64,000 nucleotides of DNA from Reyranella humidisoli (GTDB taxonomy: Bacteria; Pseudomonadota; Alphaproteobacteria; Reyranellales; Reyranellaceae), in assembly GCF_019039055.1 (NCBI RefSeq), contig NZ_JAHOPB010000001.1, positions 1,860,001 through 1,924,000 of the forward strand, read 5' to 3'. A program made the position numbers and the translations under genes. Shown here piece after piece: positions 15,347-25,091 of this stretch (position 1 is its first letter; each line of letters starts with the position of its first letter). The notes beneath the pieces are model-generated. The model made no database searches, was not told the DNA's origin, and saw nothing but the letters and a program-made list of their open reading frames with translations.

Positions 15347-16666
15347 ATGACACGGATTCTGCTTTCGTCCGTCGCGGCTGCGGCGGTTCTGGTAAGCGCA
15401 CAGGGAGCCCTGGCGCAGACCGAAATCCAGTTCTGGCACGCCATGGGCGGCAATCTGGGCGATACGGTCAACGCACTGGCCGACGGCTTCAACAAGTCCC
15501 AGACCGAGTACAAGGTGAACCCGGTCTACAAGGGCTCCTATACCGAGACCCTGACGGCGGCGATCGCGGCTTTCCGCGCCAAGCAGGCGCCGCACATCGT
15601 GCAGGTGTTCGAGGTCGGCACCGCGAACATGATGGCCGCCAAGGGCGCCGTCTATCCGGTCTACCAGCTCATGGCCGACGCCAAGGAGCCGTTCGACCCC
15701 AAGGCCTATATCGGCCCGGTCTATGGCTATTACTCCACACCGGACGGCAAGCTGCTGTCGATGCCGTTCAACTCCTCGACGCCGGTGCTCTACTGGAACA
15801 AGGAGCTGCTGCAGAAGGCGGGTCTCGACCCGAACAAGCCGCCGAAGACCTGGCCGGAGCTGGGCGAGATGGCGAAGAAGGCCGTTGCGGCCGGCGCCAA
15901 GTGCGGCTTCACCCCGCAGTGGCAGACCTGGACGATGATCGAGAACTACGGCGCCTGGCACAACCTGCCCTACGCGACCAAGGACAACGGCTTCGGCGGC
16001 ACCGACATCGAGCTGAAGTTCAACGACGCTCCGCGCGTCAAGTTCATCCAGATGCTGGCCGACTGGGGCAAGGACAAGACCTTCGTCTATGGCGGCCGCG
16101 AGGGTAAGTCGACGGCGCTGTTCACCGCCGGCGACTGCGTCTTCCACATCGCCTCGTCGGGCTCTGCGGCGGGTATCGAGAAGGCGCTGGGCGGTGCGTC
16201 CAAGTTCGGCATCGGCATGATGCCCTACTCGCCCGACGTTGCGCCCAAGCCGCAGAACTCGATCATCGGCGGCGCCACCCTGTGGGTGCTGCAGGGCCGT
16301 CCGGCGGCCGAATACAAGGGCGTCGCCAAGTTCATGAACTATCTCGCCAGCACCCCGGTGCAGGCGAAGTGGCATCAGGAGACGGGTTACGTGCCGATCA
16401 CGACCGCCGCCGCCGAAGCGACTGAAAAGGAAGGCTTCTACAAGAAGTTTCCGGGTCGCGAGGTGGCCGTCCAGGAGCTGACGCTCAATCCGCCGACGGC
16501 CAACTCGAAGGGCCTGCGCATCGGCAACTTCGTGCAGATCCGCGACATCGTCGACGGCGAGCTCGAGAACGTGTGGTCGGGCAAGAAGGACGCCAAGACC
16601 GCGCTCGACGACGCCGTGAAGGCGGGCAACGAGCAGCTCAAGCGCTTCGAAGCGGCCAACAAGTAG
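15347..16666 (+). CDS. ugpB: sn-glycerol-3-phosphate ABC transporter substrate-binding protein
   Basis: 439 residues. ATG 15347 follows GGGAGGT with 9 nt spacing and opens a clear signal peptide (MTRILLSSVAAAAVLVSAQG, cleavage at ALA before QTEIQ). The mature protein starts EIQFWHAMGG, the classic UgpB beginning, and has SMPFNSSTPVLYWNKELL, ASSGSAAGIEKALG and GGATLWVLQGRP, matching the family that binds glycerol-3-phosphate and glycerophosphocholine. An upstream in-frame ATG at 15251 would bury the signal peptide and is rejected. First gene of the ugpB-A-E-C transporter and likely PhoB-induced. Confidence 0.93.
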   Translation: MTRILLSSVAAAAVLVSAQGALAQTEIQFWHAMGGNLGDTVNALADGFNKSQTEYKVNPVYKGSYTETLTAAIAAFRAKQAPHIVQVFEVGTANMMAAKGAVYPVYQLMADAKEPFDPKAYIGPVYGYYSTPDGKLLSMPFNSSTPVLYWNKELLQKAGLDPNKPPKTWPELGEMAKKAVAAGAKCGFTPQWQTWTMIENYGAWHNLPYATKDNGFGGTDIELKFNDAPRVKFIQMLADWGKDKTFVYGGREGKSTALFTAGDCVFHIASSGSAAGIEKALGGASKFGIGMMPYSPDVAPKPQNSIIGGATLWVLQGRPAAEYKGVAKFMNYLASTPVQAKWHQETGYVPITTAAAEATEKEGFYKKFPGREVAVQELTLNPPTANSKGLRIGNFVQIRDIVDGELENVWSGKKDAKTALDDAVKAGNEQLKRFEAANK

Positions 16667-16696
16667 GGTTGGCCTTGTCTGTGAACTTCTTCATGT

Positions 16697-16789
16697 TCCT
16701 CTCCCCCGTCAGGGGGAGAGGTTAGGTGAGGGGGGTACAGGAAGTGCGTCGCCCCCTCACCCAGCCTCTCCCCCTAGCGGGGGAGAGGA
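16697..16789. repeat. intergenic palindromic repeat (CCTCTCCCCC family)
   Basis: Two perfect hairpins, CCTCTCCCCC/GGGGGAGAGG at 16698-16721 and at 16765-16788, flank a third inverted pair (GGTGAGGGGG with CCCCCTCACC). The unit could form a three-way structure in RNA or a cruciform in DNA. It separates ugpB from ugpA and may stabilise ugpB mRNA or attenuate read-through, as REP elements do after binding-protein genes. The same architecture is common in alphaproteobacterial intergenic repeats. Confidence 0.8.
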
Positions 16790-16818
16790 GATTTGAAAGC
16801 GGGGCGCGTCTCTGAGCC

Positions 16819-17700
16819 ATGGAAAAGCGCGTCACCTTCAACGAGCGTTGGCTGCCCTACCTTCTGGTGGGACCGCAGATCCTCATCACGCTGGTCTTCT
16901 TCTTCTGGCCGTCCGGCCAGGCGATCTACCAGTCGGTGCTGATCGAGGACGCCTTCGGCGGCAACACCAAGTTCGTCTTCCTCGACAACTTCATCCACCT
17001 CTTCAACGATCCGGGCTACTACCACTCCGCGCGGCTGACCATCGTGTTCAGCTTCCTGGTCGCTGCCATCGGGCTCGCGCTCTCGTTGCTGCTGGCGGTG
17101 ATGGCGGACCGGGTCGTCCGCGGCGCCAGCGGCTACAAGGCCTTTCTCGTCTGGCCCTATGCGGTGGCGCCGGCCGTCGCCGGCGTCCTGTGGGGGTTCC
17201 TGTTCAATCCCTCGGTCGGCATCGTCGCCTGGATGCTCCAGGGCATCGGCATCGAATTCAACTACGTGATCAACGGCAACCAGGCGCTCCTGCTGGTGGT
17301 CATCGCCGCGGTGTGGAACCAGATCAGCTACAATTTCCTGTTCTTCCTGGCCGGGCTGCAGTCGATCCCGAAGTCGCTGATCGAGGCAGCGGCGATCGAT
17401 GGCGCGGGCCCCGGCCGGCGCTTCTGGGACATCATCTTCCCGCTGCTGTCGCCGGTCGGCTTCTTCCTTCTCGTCGTCAACATCATCTATGCCTTCTTCG
17501 GCACCTTCGGCGTCGTCGATTCGCTGACCAAGGGCGGACCGGGCAAGTCCACGGAAATCCTGGTGTTCAAGGTCTTCAACGACGGCTTCCGCGGCCAGGA
17601 TCTCGGCGGTTCCTCGGCGCAGTCGGTGATCCTGATGGTCGTGGTCATCGCGCTCACTTTCGTGCAGTTCCGCTTCATCGAGCGTCGGGTGCACTACTGA
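16819..17700 (+). CDS. ugpA: sn-glycerol-3-phosphate ABC transporter permease
   Basis: 293 residues with six membrane helices of the MalF/UgpA type. The permease EAA loop that contacts the ATPase is [20 protein letters not shown] (about 194-213). [20 protein letters not shown] is the first helix and [20 protein letters not shown] lies before the last helix, both family hallmarks. It pairs with UgpE in the inner membrane. It follows ugpB after a 152-bp spacer that contains the palindromic repeat. Confidence 0.92.
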   Translation: MEKRVTFNERWLPYLLVGPQILITLVFFFWPSGQAIYQSVLIEDAFGGNTKFVFLDNFIHLFNDPGYYHSARLTIVFSFLVAAIGLALSLLLAVMADRVVRGASGYKAFLVWPYAVAPAVAGVLWGFLFNPSVGIVAWMLQGIGIEFNYVINGNQALLLVVIAAVWNQISYNFLFFLAGLQSIPKSLIEAAAIDGAGPGRRFWDIIFPLLSPVGFFLLVVNIIYAFFGTFGVVDSLTKGGPGKSTEILVFKVFNDGFRGQDLGGSSAQSVILMVVVIALTFVQFRFIERRVHY

Positions 17701-17713
17701 TGCCCATACTCAC

Positions 17714-18562
17714 ATGGTAGAGAACCGGCCCTTCCTCACGATGCTGAGCCACTTCATCGTCCTTGTCGGCCTGGCGGTCATCGCCTTTCCGGTGTGGATG
17801 ACCTTCGTCGCCTCGACGCACAGCCAGCAGACCATGCTGCAGTCGCCGATCCCGCTGCTGCCCGGCCCCCATCTGATCGAGAACTACACAAAGGTCCTGA
17901 CCGAGGGCTATGGCCGGGTCGGCAGCACGCCCGTGATGATGACGCTGACCAACAGCCTGATCATGGCGCTGGGCGTGGCCATCGGGAAGATCGCCATCTC
18001 CATCATCTCGGCCTTCGCCATCGTCTATTTCCGTTTCCCCGGCCGGATGTATTTCTTCTGGGCGATCTTCGTCACCCTCATGCTGCCCGTTGAAGTGCGC
18101 ATCGTGCCGACCTATGGGGTCGTCGCCTCGCTCGGCATGCTCGATTCCTATTCGGGCCTCATCATTCCGCTGATCGCCTCGGCAACGGCGACGTTCCTGT
18201 TCCGCCAGTTCTTCCTGAGCGTGCCGGACGAGCTTACCGAGGCCGCGCGAGTCGACGGGGCCTCGCCCATGCGCTTCTTCTGGGACATCCTGCTGCCGAT
18301 GAGCCGGACCTCGATCGCGGCGCTGTTCGTGATCCAGTTCATCTACGGCTGGAACCAGTATCTCTGGCCGCTGCTGATCACGACCAAGGAAAGTTATTAC
18401 ACCGTGGTCATGACCGTCTCGCGGCAGGCCAACGTGGTCGATTCGGTGCCGAGCTGGAACCTGCTGATGGCCATGGCGATGCTCGCCATGCTGCCGCCGG
18501 TCCTGGTGGTCGTATTCATGCAGCGCCAGTTCGTGCGCGGCCTTGTCGAGACGGAGAAGTAG
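17714..18562 (+). CDS. ugpE: sn-glycerol-3-phosphate ABC transporter permease
   Basis: 282 residues with six predicted helices, MalG/UgpE type. The EAA loop is [20 protein letters not shown] (about 176-195). Family segments include [31 protein letters not shown] and [16 protein letters not shown]. It starts 13 bp after ugpA and ends 4 bp before ugpC, so the three are one transcript. No clear Shine-Dalgarno precedes the ATG, so coupling to ugpA translation is likely. Confidence 0.92.
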   Translation: MVENRPFLTMLSHFIVLVGLAVIAFPVWMTFVASTHSQQTMLQSPIPLLPGPHLIENYTKVLTEGYGRVGSTPVMMTLTNSLIMALGVAIGKIAISIISAFAIVYFRFPGRMYFFWAIFVTLMLPVEVRIVPTYGVVASLGMLDSYSGLIIPLIASATATFLFRQFFLSVPDELTEAARVDGASPMRFFWDILLPMSRTSIAALFVIQFIYGWNQYLWPLLITTKESYYTVVMTVSRQANVVDSVPSWNLLMAMAMLAMLPPVLVVVFMQRQFVRGLVETEK

Positions 18563-18566
18563 GGCC

Positions 18567-19654
<1,088 letters not shown>

Positions 19655-19658
<4 letters not shown>

Positions 19659-20422
19659 CGCTCCGGGCGCGCATCGAGCATGAAGGGCGTCCGCGCGTCG
19701 GCGTCCTCGACGGCGAAACGATTCGCCTCCACGAGGGCACGATCTTCGAGCCCGGCGCGGCGACCGGCGAAGAGGTCGCGGCAGCCGACGCACGCTGGCT
19801 GACGCCGACCGAGCCCACCAAGATGGTGGCGCTGTGGAACAACTTCCGGGCCGCCGCCGAGAAGAACGGCTGGGCGATCCCGGCCGAGCCGCTCACCTTC
19901 CTCAAGGCGCCGAACAGCTTCGCCGCGCACGGCCAGCCGATTCCGGTGCCGAAATCCTATGACGGCCGCGTCGCCTATGAGGGCGAGCTGGGCATCGTCA
20001 TCGGCAAGGCCTGCTCCGGCGTGTCAGTGGAAGAGGCCGCTTCGCATATCCTTGGCTACACCTGCGTGAACGACGTCACGGCGATGGAACTGCTCAACCG
20101 CGACCCGTCGTTCGCGCAATGGACGCGGGCCAAGAACTTCGACGGGTTCGGGGTGTTCGGCCCGGTGGTCGCGACCGGCCTCGACCCGCAGTCGCTCACG
20201 GTGCGCACGCTGGTGAACGGACGCGAGCGGCAGAACTACCGGGTCGACGACATGATCTTCCCGCCCGCCGAGCTGGTCAGCCGCATCTCGCAGGACATGA
20301 CGCTGGTGCCCGGCGACGTCATCGCCTGCGGCACGTCGCTCGGCGTGCTGCCGATGAAGGCCGGCACCGTCGTCGAGATCGCCATCGACGGCATCGGCAC
20401 GCTGCGCAGCCAATACGGTTAG
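19655..20422 (+). CDS. fumarylacetoacetate hydrolase family protein
   Basis: 255 residues. Metal ligands and fold motifs of the FAH superfamily are present: [17 protein letters not shown] (the ExE motif with a distant Asp), [18 protein letters not shown], and [11 protein letters not shown], then [21 protein letters not shown] proteins hydrolyse or decarboxylate C-C bonds in acylpyruvates and oxaloacetate, or hydrate 2-oxopent-4-enoates; which of these applies here is not decidable. The start overlaps the ugpC stop by 4 bp, so it is translationally coupled to the glycerol-3-phosphate transporter, an unusual partner. Confidence 0.85.
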
Positions 20423-20465
20423 CGTCCTTCGGGACAAGATAGAATCACGTCGGGCTTCAACAACG

Positions 20466-20578
20466 GCCTCACCGCTGAGGAGCGGTCCGTAGGACCGCGT
20501 CTCGAAGGGTGGGCACACGCACCTCGCTTGTTGCCCATCCTTCGAGACGCCGTGCTTCGCACGGCTGCTCAGGGTGAG
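20466..20578. repeat. intergenic inverted repeat (CCTCACC...GGTGAGG family)
   Basis: Left arm from CCTCACCGCTGAGGAGC and right arm GCTGCTCAGGGTGAGG are imperfect inverted copies. Between them lie GTCTCGAAGGGTGGGC and its inverse GCCCATCCTTCGAGAC, plus a GGTCCGTAGGACC hairpin. Found between the convergent FAH and SGNH genes, where it may serve as a bidirectional transcription stop. Repeats of this type are dispersed in alphaproteobacterial genomes. Confidence 0.75.
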
Positions 20579-20608
20579 GTGAGTGGCTCAATTCGAGACG
20601 GAAAAACG

Positions 20609-21715
20609 CTAGTTCCCCGGCCCTGCGAGCGCGCGGCGCACGGCGGGGGCGAGCAGCCTGCCCGCGGCCGCGTGTCCCGCCGCGTTCCAGTGTCCGTCCT
20701 GGGGAAAATAGAGTGCCGCGCCGCCAAGCTCGCGCAGCGCGGCAGCCAACTCGACCGGCTCGGCGCCGTGACGCCGCAGCATCGTCGCGAACCGCGTGGC
20801 GGGCAGGGTGACGTCGATGCCGGGCGGCGGCGCCGAGCCCATCCAGCCCAGGTGGCTCCACTGCGTGCCGCCCACCTCCACGCTGGCGGGGATGAGGAAG
20901 GGCACGTAGGAGATGCCGGCCTGGCGCAGCAGGCGCGCGGTTTCGCCGATCAGCGCGTCGGTCTCGGCCCAGAGCGTTGCGTCGCGCGTCGAGTCGGGCC
21001 GCATATAGTCGACCCAGTCGGCCGCCCGTTCGCGCAGGTCGCGGTTCAGCACCGCACGGGCCACGAAGGCCACGAGCTGCGAGCCCAGCGGCGGCCGCTC
21101 CAGCCAGTCCGACCGGAACTTCAGCACGCCCTGCGGATCGACATGGATCTTGGGGTCCAGCACCGCCCGCAGGCTGCCGTCGGCGTTGCGTTCCAGCTGG
21201 TGGTTGAACAGCGACCGCACATGCATCCAGTAGAAGCCCTGCACGACCACCGCGGGCCGGTGCCGCTCGATCAGTTGCCGCATCAGGAGGAGCTGCTGGT
21301 CGAACGTGTACATCCAGTGGCCGGCGTTGACGGTGCGGACGCCGCCGAGCTGTTTGCCGATCAGGTCGGTGTAGCGCTCGGTCTCGCTGACACCCCAGCC
21401 GAAGGTGAAGGAATCGCCGATGAACAGCACTGTCGGCGCCGGGCCCGCCGGTATCGGCCCGCTGCGCAGGCCTTCGTCGTTGGTGCGGATACGCATCTCG
21501 AATTCCGGCGCCCGATAGCTGAGCTGCACGTCCGGCTTGTAGCGCCAGATCGTGACCGGGTCGGCGTGGCACATCGGGAGCTGGTCGTCCTGGTCGGTAC
21601 GGTCGGCGCCCGCCAGCAGGCGCACGCCGAGTTCCGCGGCGCCCAGTACCAACGCGATGGCCACAAGGTTGAAGGCGAGAACCGCCGCCCAGCGTTTTGT
21701 CTTCGGCCCGGTCAT
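20609..21715 (-). CDS. membrane-anchored SGNH/GDSL hydrolase-type protein
   Basis: 368 residues. One N-terminal membrane helix (about 9-30, rich in Ala/Val/Leu) is followed by a periplasmic domain. SGNH block I is TVLFIGDSFTFGWGV, with the catalytic Ser at 102, and block V is DGHWNAAGH near residue 340, giving the Asp-x-His pair. Such proteins act as esterases or O-acyltransferases on envelope glycans (compare AlgJ/AlgX-like). An acceptor cannot be assigned. Divergent from the fatty acid hydroxylase gene. Confidence 0.8.
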   Translation of the reverse strand: MTGPKTKRWAAVLAFNLVAIALVLGAAELGVRLLAGADRTDQDDQLPMCHADPVTIWRYKPDVQLSYRAPEFEMRIRTNDEGLRSGPIPAGPAPTVLFIGDSFTFGWGVSETERYTDLIGKQLGGVRTVNAGHWMYTFDQQLLLMRQLIERHRPAVVVQGFYWMHVRSLFNHQLERNADGSLRAVLDPKIHVDPQGVLKFRSDWLERPPLGSQLVAFVARAVLNRDLRERAADWVDYMRPDSTRDATLWAETDALIGETARLLRQAGISYVPFLIPASVEVGGTQWSHLGWMGSAPPPGIDVTLPATRFATMLRRHGAEPVELAAALRELGGAALYFPQDGHWNAAGHAAAGRLLAPAVRRALAGPGN

Positions 21716-21805
21716 GATGCCGGTCGATTATTCACGGTTGCCGTCCTCACATGCACTGCAAATGTGCGCCTTGGCGGGGATCGCCAAGGTCGATAAGACG
21801 GGGCG

Positions 21806-22636
21806 ATGCTTGCGTTCATCGCCGACGCGTACTCGATGGCCTATGGGCTGGTGAACTCGCTGCTCATCCGGCTGATGTATCCGGCTGGCGCCTGCTTTCT
21901 CTATCTGTTGCCCGAGCTGCTGCTGCCGCGCACCCGCAATTCGCTACAGTCCTACCGGCGGGCCGCCACCTTCCTGGTGGTTGCGATCGCCATCAACACC
22001 GTCGTGCTCAAGGCCATGGAGGGCAGCGCTGGCTTCCTCGACGTGAAGCCGCTCGCCTTCCTCGACCTTCGGCCGCTCACGGAATCGGACTCCCTCCCGC
22101 TCAAGGTCGCGGGATGGCTGATCGCGGCGCTCGGCATCGCGATGGTCGGAAACGTCTTCTATTACTGGATGCATCGCGCGCAGCATCGTTTCGGCTGGAT
22201 GTGGCGATTCCACAAGGTCCATCATTCCATCACCGAGATGAGCGCGACCGCGAGCTATCACCATGTCGCCGAGGACCTGTTCCAGTTCGCCGCCGTCACC
22301 ATGCCCCTGTCGGTCCTGCTCGGCGTCGCCTCGGGGCCCGTGCCGTGGCTGGTCATCGTACTGGCCAACACGCATTCCTACTTCATCCACTCATCGGCCC
22401 GCCTGAACATCGGCCCGCTGCGTTACGTGGTCTGCGACAACCGCTTCCATCGCATCCATCACTCTCGCGAACCGCAGCATATCAACCACAACTTCGGCAC
22501 CTCGACGCCGCTGTGGGACATGCTGTTCGGAACGGCCTATTTCCCGCGCGCCGATGAATGGCCGGCGGTCGGGCTCGACGATACTGCCGAGCCGCGCACC
22601 ATCCGTGACTTCCTGTTGATGCCCTTCCGGCGTTGA
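21806..22636 (+). CDS. sterol desaturase / fatty acid hydroxylase family protein
   Basis: 276 residues with about four membrane helices and the histidine clusters that hold the di-iron centre: HRAQH, HKVHH, and HRIHH with a following HINHN. These define the membrane hydroxylase/desaturase superfamily, which uses O2 to hydroxylate lipids or carotenoids at the inner membrane. Substrate unknown. ATG 21806 is followed at once by a hydrophobic helix. The upstream 90 bp are shared with the divergent SGNH gene. Confidence 0.88.
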   Translation: MLAFIADAYSMAYGLVNSLLIRLMYPAGACFLYLLPELLLPRTRNSLQSYRRAATFLVVAIAINTVVLKAMEGSAGFLDVKPLAFLDLRPLTESDSLPLKVAGWLIAALGIAMVGNVFYYWMHRAQHRFGWMWRFHKVHHSITEMSATASYHHVAEDLFQFAAVTMPLSVLLGVASGPVPWLVIVLANTHSYFIHSSARLNIGPLRYVVCDNRFHRIHHSREPQHINHNFGTSTPLWDMLFGTAYFPRADEWPAVGLDDTAEPRTIRDFLLMPFRR

Positions 22637-22700
22637 GACGCCGCCCCATGGCGTCGACAGACAGGTTCCGATATCACACCCGGACCTGCCCGTTCCCGCG

Positions 22701-24086
22701 ATGATAATGAGTGATCGAACCACAATACCGACCTTGAGCCGGCCCTGGCTGCGCGTGCTGCAGGCCCTCGGCCTCGTCGCCTGCATCGGTCTCGTGCTCT
22801 GGCCGCAGCTCGACTGGTCGTTCGAGGCGGCCACCCGATATCGCGGCGACGAAGCCTCGGACTGGAAGGCCACGAACGTCTGGCTGGAAAGCGCCGAGTG
22901 TGCCCGCGAGAGCGGAGCCTGGCTGGTGATCTGCGAGCAGGGCAGGCTGGTCCCGATTTCGGACCGGGCACTCGCGGACGATCCGGGCCATGCGCTGGTT
23001 CTGGCGCTCTGGGCGCTCGCGGCCGATCGCTCCATCCTCGTGATCGACGTTGCGCATCTGAACCTCGTCATCAATCTTGTCGGTCTGCTCCTGCTTGCGG
23101 GCCTTCTGATGGTGCTCGGATCGTACGTGTCTGCCGTCGTGCTGCTGCTCTTAGGTCCGTATGTCTTCCTCGAATGGTTCGGGACGTCACCCCACTGGGC
23201 GTTCATCGGGCTTACGGCCATGCAGCCGATCCTGCCCCTGGCGCTGATTGCGCGCTGGCGGCGCTGGGTGCCGCCTGTTGCGGGCACCGGCCTCATCCTT
23301 TTGGGCGTCCTTACCCTGGCTTTCGCTTCCCTCGTCCGGGAGGCCATCGCCCAGATGACACTCGTCGTTACCCTGGGCACCCTTGCCTGGATCGCAGTGG
23401 CTTCCCGGGCCGACAAGCGACGAGTCGCTGGCCTGCTCGTCCTTGCGCTGGTCACAGTGCTGGCATCGCAAGCGGCACGCCTGACGGTGGCTGTTCGAGA
23501 CCGGATGCATCCCGTGGAGCCGGCGGAACTGGTGGCGACGCACGGCCTGGCGCACACGCTGTACATCGGTCTCGGCACGGTGCCGAACAAGTTCGGCATC
23601 CGGTATGACGATGCCGTGGGCCGGGAAGCCGCCGCGCGGGTGGCGCCTGATGTGAAGTATCTATCCAAGGATTACTTCCGGCTGATGTGGTCGCTCTACT
23701 TCGCGCGATGGGCAGACGACCCGATCGAAGTGATGCGCATCTACATGGAGAAATCCTGGTCGATCCTGAGGAACAGGATACCGGACTACTTTCCGCCGCC
23801 CTGGCTGTTCCTGCCGCTTGTCCTGATGGTTCATTTTGTTTCGAACGGCCGGGCTGCAAGTTGTGGCACGCCGGCGTGCGGCATGCGTCTCGCCATCAAT
23901 CTGGTCTGTCTGTCGTTTGTCGGCCTGTTCTTCGTGCAGGCCGTCTTGGCCTATCCCACGCGATTCTATGCGGCGCCCATCGGAGCTTTCATGATCGTGA
24001 TGCTGGGTGTCGCCCTCGAGAATCTCGCGCACTTCCTGTGGCGGCAGGGAGTGCCCGCGCTCCGTTACTTCAACTCGAACGGATAG
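22701..24086 (+). CDS. polytopic membrane protein of unknown function
   Basis: 461 residues with about nine hydrophobic segments, including LNLVINLVGLLLLAGLLMVL and LVLALVTVLASQAARLTVAV. Between the first two helices is a soluble loop with two cysteines (SAECARESGAWLVICEQG), possibly a periplasmic disulfide. The outline resembles GT-C glycosyltransferases or O-antigen-ligase-like proteins, but no diagnostic motif was found. Its last 22 bp overlap the 3' end of the HAD gene on the other strand. Confidence 0.6.
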   Translation: MIMSDRTTIPTLSRPWLRVLQALGLVACIGLVLWPQLDWSFEAATRYRGDEASDWKATNVWLESAECARESGAWLVICEQGRLVPISDRALADDPGHALVLALWALAADRSILVIDVAHLNLVINLVGLLLLAGLLMVLGSYVSAVVLLLLGPYVFLEWFGTSPHWAFIGLTAMQPILPLALIARWRRWVPPVAGTGLILLGVLTLAFASLVREAIAQMTLVVTLGTLAWIAVASRADKRRVAGLLVLALVTVLASQAARLTVAVRDRMHPVEPAELVATHGLAHTLYIGLGTVPNKFGIRYDDAVGREAAARVAPDVKYLSKDYFRLMWSLYFARWADDPIEVMRIYMEKSWSILRNRIPDYFPPPWLFLPLVLMVHFVSNGRAASCGTPACGMRLAINLVCLSFVGLFFVQAVLAYPTRFYAAPIGAFMIVMLGVALENLAHFLWRQGVPALRYFNSNG

Positions 24087-25090
24087 ATCACTTTCCAGTC
24101 GTTCTTCATGTCGACGATGGTCCAGCTGCGGCGCAGGGCCTCGTCCCAGGCCTTGTCGAGCTGACCGACCAGCGAGGGGCGGTCATAGGCATACTCGCGG
24201 ACGGCGTCGGTATGGTGCACCAGGCCCATGAAACGGGCGCCGCTGCCGGCCGCCGTCCATTCCAGCATCTGCTGGTCGCCGTCGGAGTTGCCGAAGGCGA
24301 AGACAGGGCGACGGCCGATGTACTGGTTGATGCCCACGGCCTTGCCGGGGCCGTCGTCGATGAACATGACCTTCGGTTCCTTCATCAGGACGGGGCTGCC
24401 GTCCGGCCGAAGTTCGTACCGGGTGACGCCCGACGAGCCCACGACCTGTTCCGGCGGGATGCCGTAGACGCGTTCCGTCCAGGGCCGCATGAACTCGATG
24501 CCGCCGCCGGAGACGATGTACGTCTTGAACTGATGGGCCCGGAGCAGCGCCAGCAACTCGATCATCGGCTGATAGACGAGATCCGTATAGGGACGGTTGA
24601 AGCGGGGATGGCGCGCGGTGGCCAGCCAGTCGAGGACGGTCTTGGTGAAGGCCTCGGTGGTCAGCCCGCTATGGGTGGCCGCCATGATCTCGATGAAGCC
24701 CTTCTCGCCCAGCGCCGCCAGGGCGGCCCGGTCGTCCGCGAGCACGGATCTGAACGGCTCCTGCGTGCGCCATTCCGGATGGCGCGGCGCCAGGGCCTTC
24801 ACGCGGTCGAGCGCGAAGGCGATCTGGAAATAGATGGGCTGCTCGGTCCACAGCGTGCCGTCGTTGTCGAAGCAGGCGATGCGCTCGGGAACCGGCACCC
24901 AGTCGCGCCCGCCGGACAGGGTCGTGCGCGCGATGAAGTCGAGGATCGCGCGTTTCGTCGGTCCGTCGTTCCATGAGGGCAGGAGGTCGCCCTGCGCGAA
25001 GCCCGGCCGTGCCGTTGCGGCAAGGCTCGTCGCGGCCATACCCAACAGTAAAGTCCGGCGTCTCATGAAAGCCCCCGAGGTTTTCGCCAT
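24065..25090 (-). CDS. exported HAD-family phosphohydrolase (Tat signal)
   Basis: 341 residues. The N-terminus has a twin-arginine-type signal, MRRRTLLLGMAATSLAATA, ending at GFAQG. The HAD core follows: motif I IACFDNDGTLW (Asp75 nucleophile, Asp77), motif II IVSGGG, and motif IV FAFGNSDGDQQML. It would be a periplasmic phosphatase of unknown substrate. ATG 25090 is used because only one base separates it from the stop of the DUF2252 gene, suggesting coupling; ATG 25066 (MRRRT, with GGGGG upstream) is an alternative giving a shorter signal peptide. Confidence 0.85.
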   Translation of the reverse strand: MAKTSGAFMRRRTLLLGMAATSLAATARPGFAQGDLLPSWNDGPTKRAILDFIARTTLSGGRDWVPVPERIACFDNDGTLWTEQPIYFQIAFALDRVKALAPRHPEWRTQEPFRSVLADDRAALAALGEKGFIEIMAATHSGLTTEAFTKTVLDWLATARHPRFNRPYTDLVYQPMIELLALLRAHQFKTYIVSGGGIEFMRPWTERVYGIPPEQVVGSSGVTRYELRPDGSPVLMKEPKVMFIDDGPGKAVGINQYIGRRPVFAFGNSDGDQQMLEWTAAGSGARFMGLVHHTDAVREYAYDRPSLVGQLDKAWDEALRRSWTIVDMKNDWKVIYPFELK

Positions 25091-25091
25091 T

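Noticed and set aside
16697..16789. Possible CRISPR-like repeat
   Set aside because: Only two related hairpins with no regular spacers; it fits a single REP-like element.
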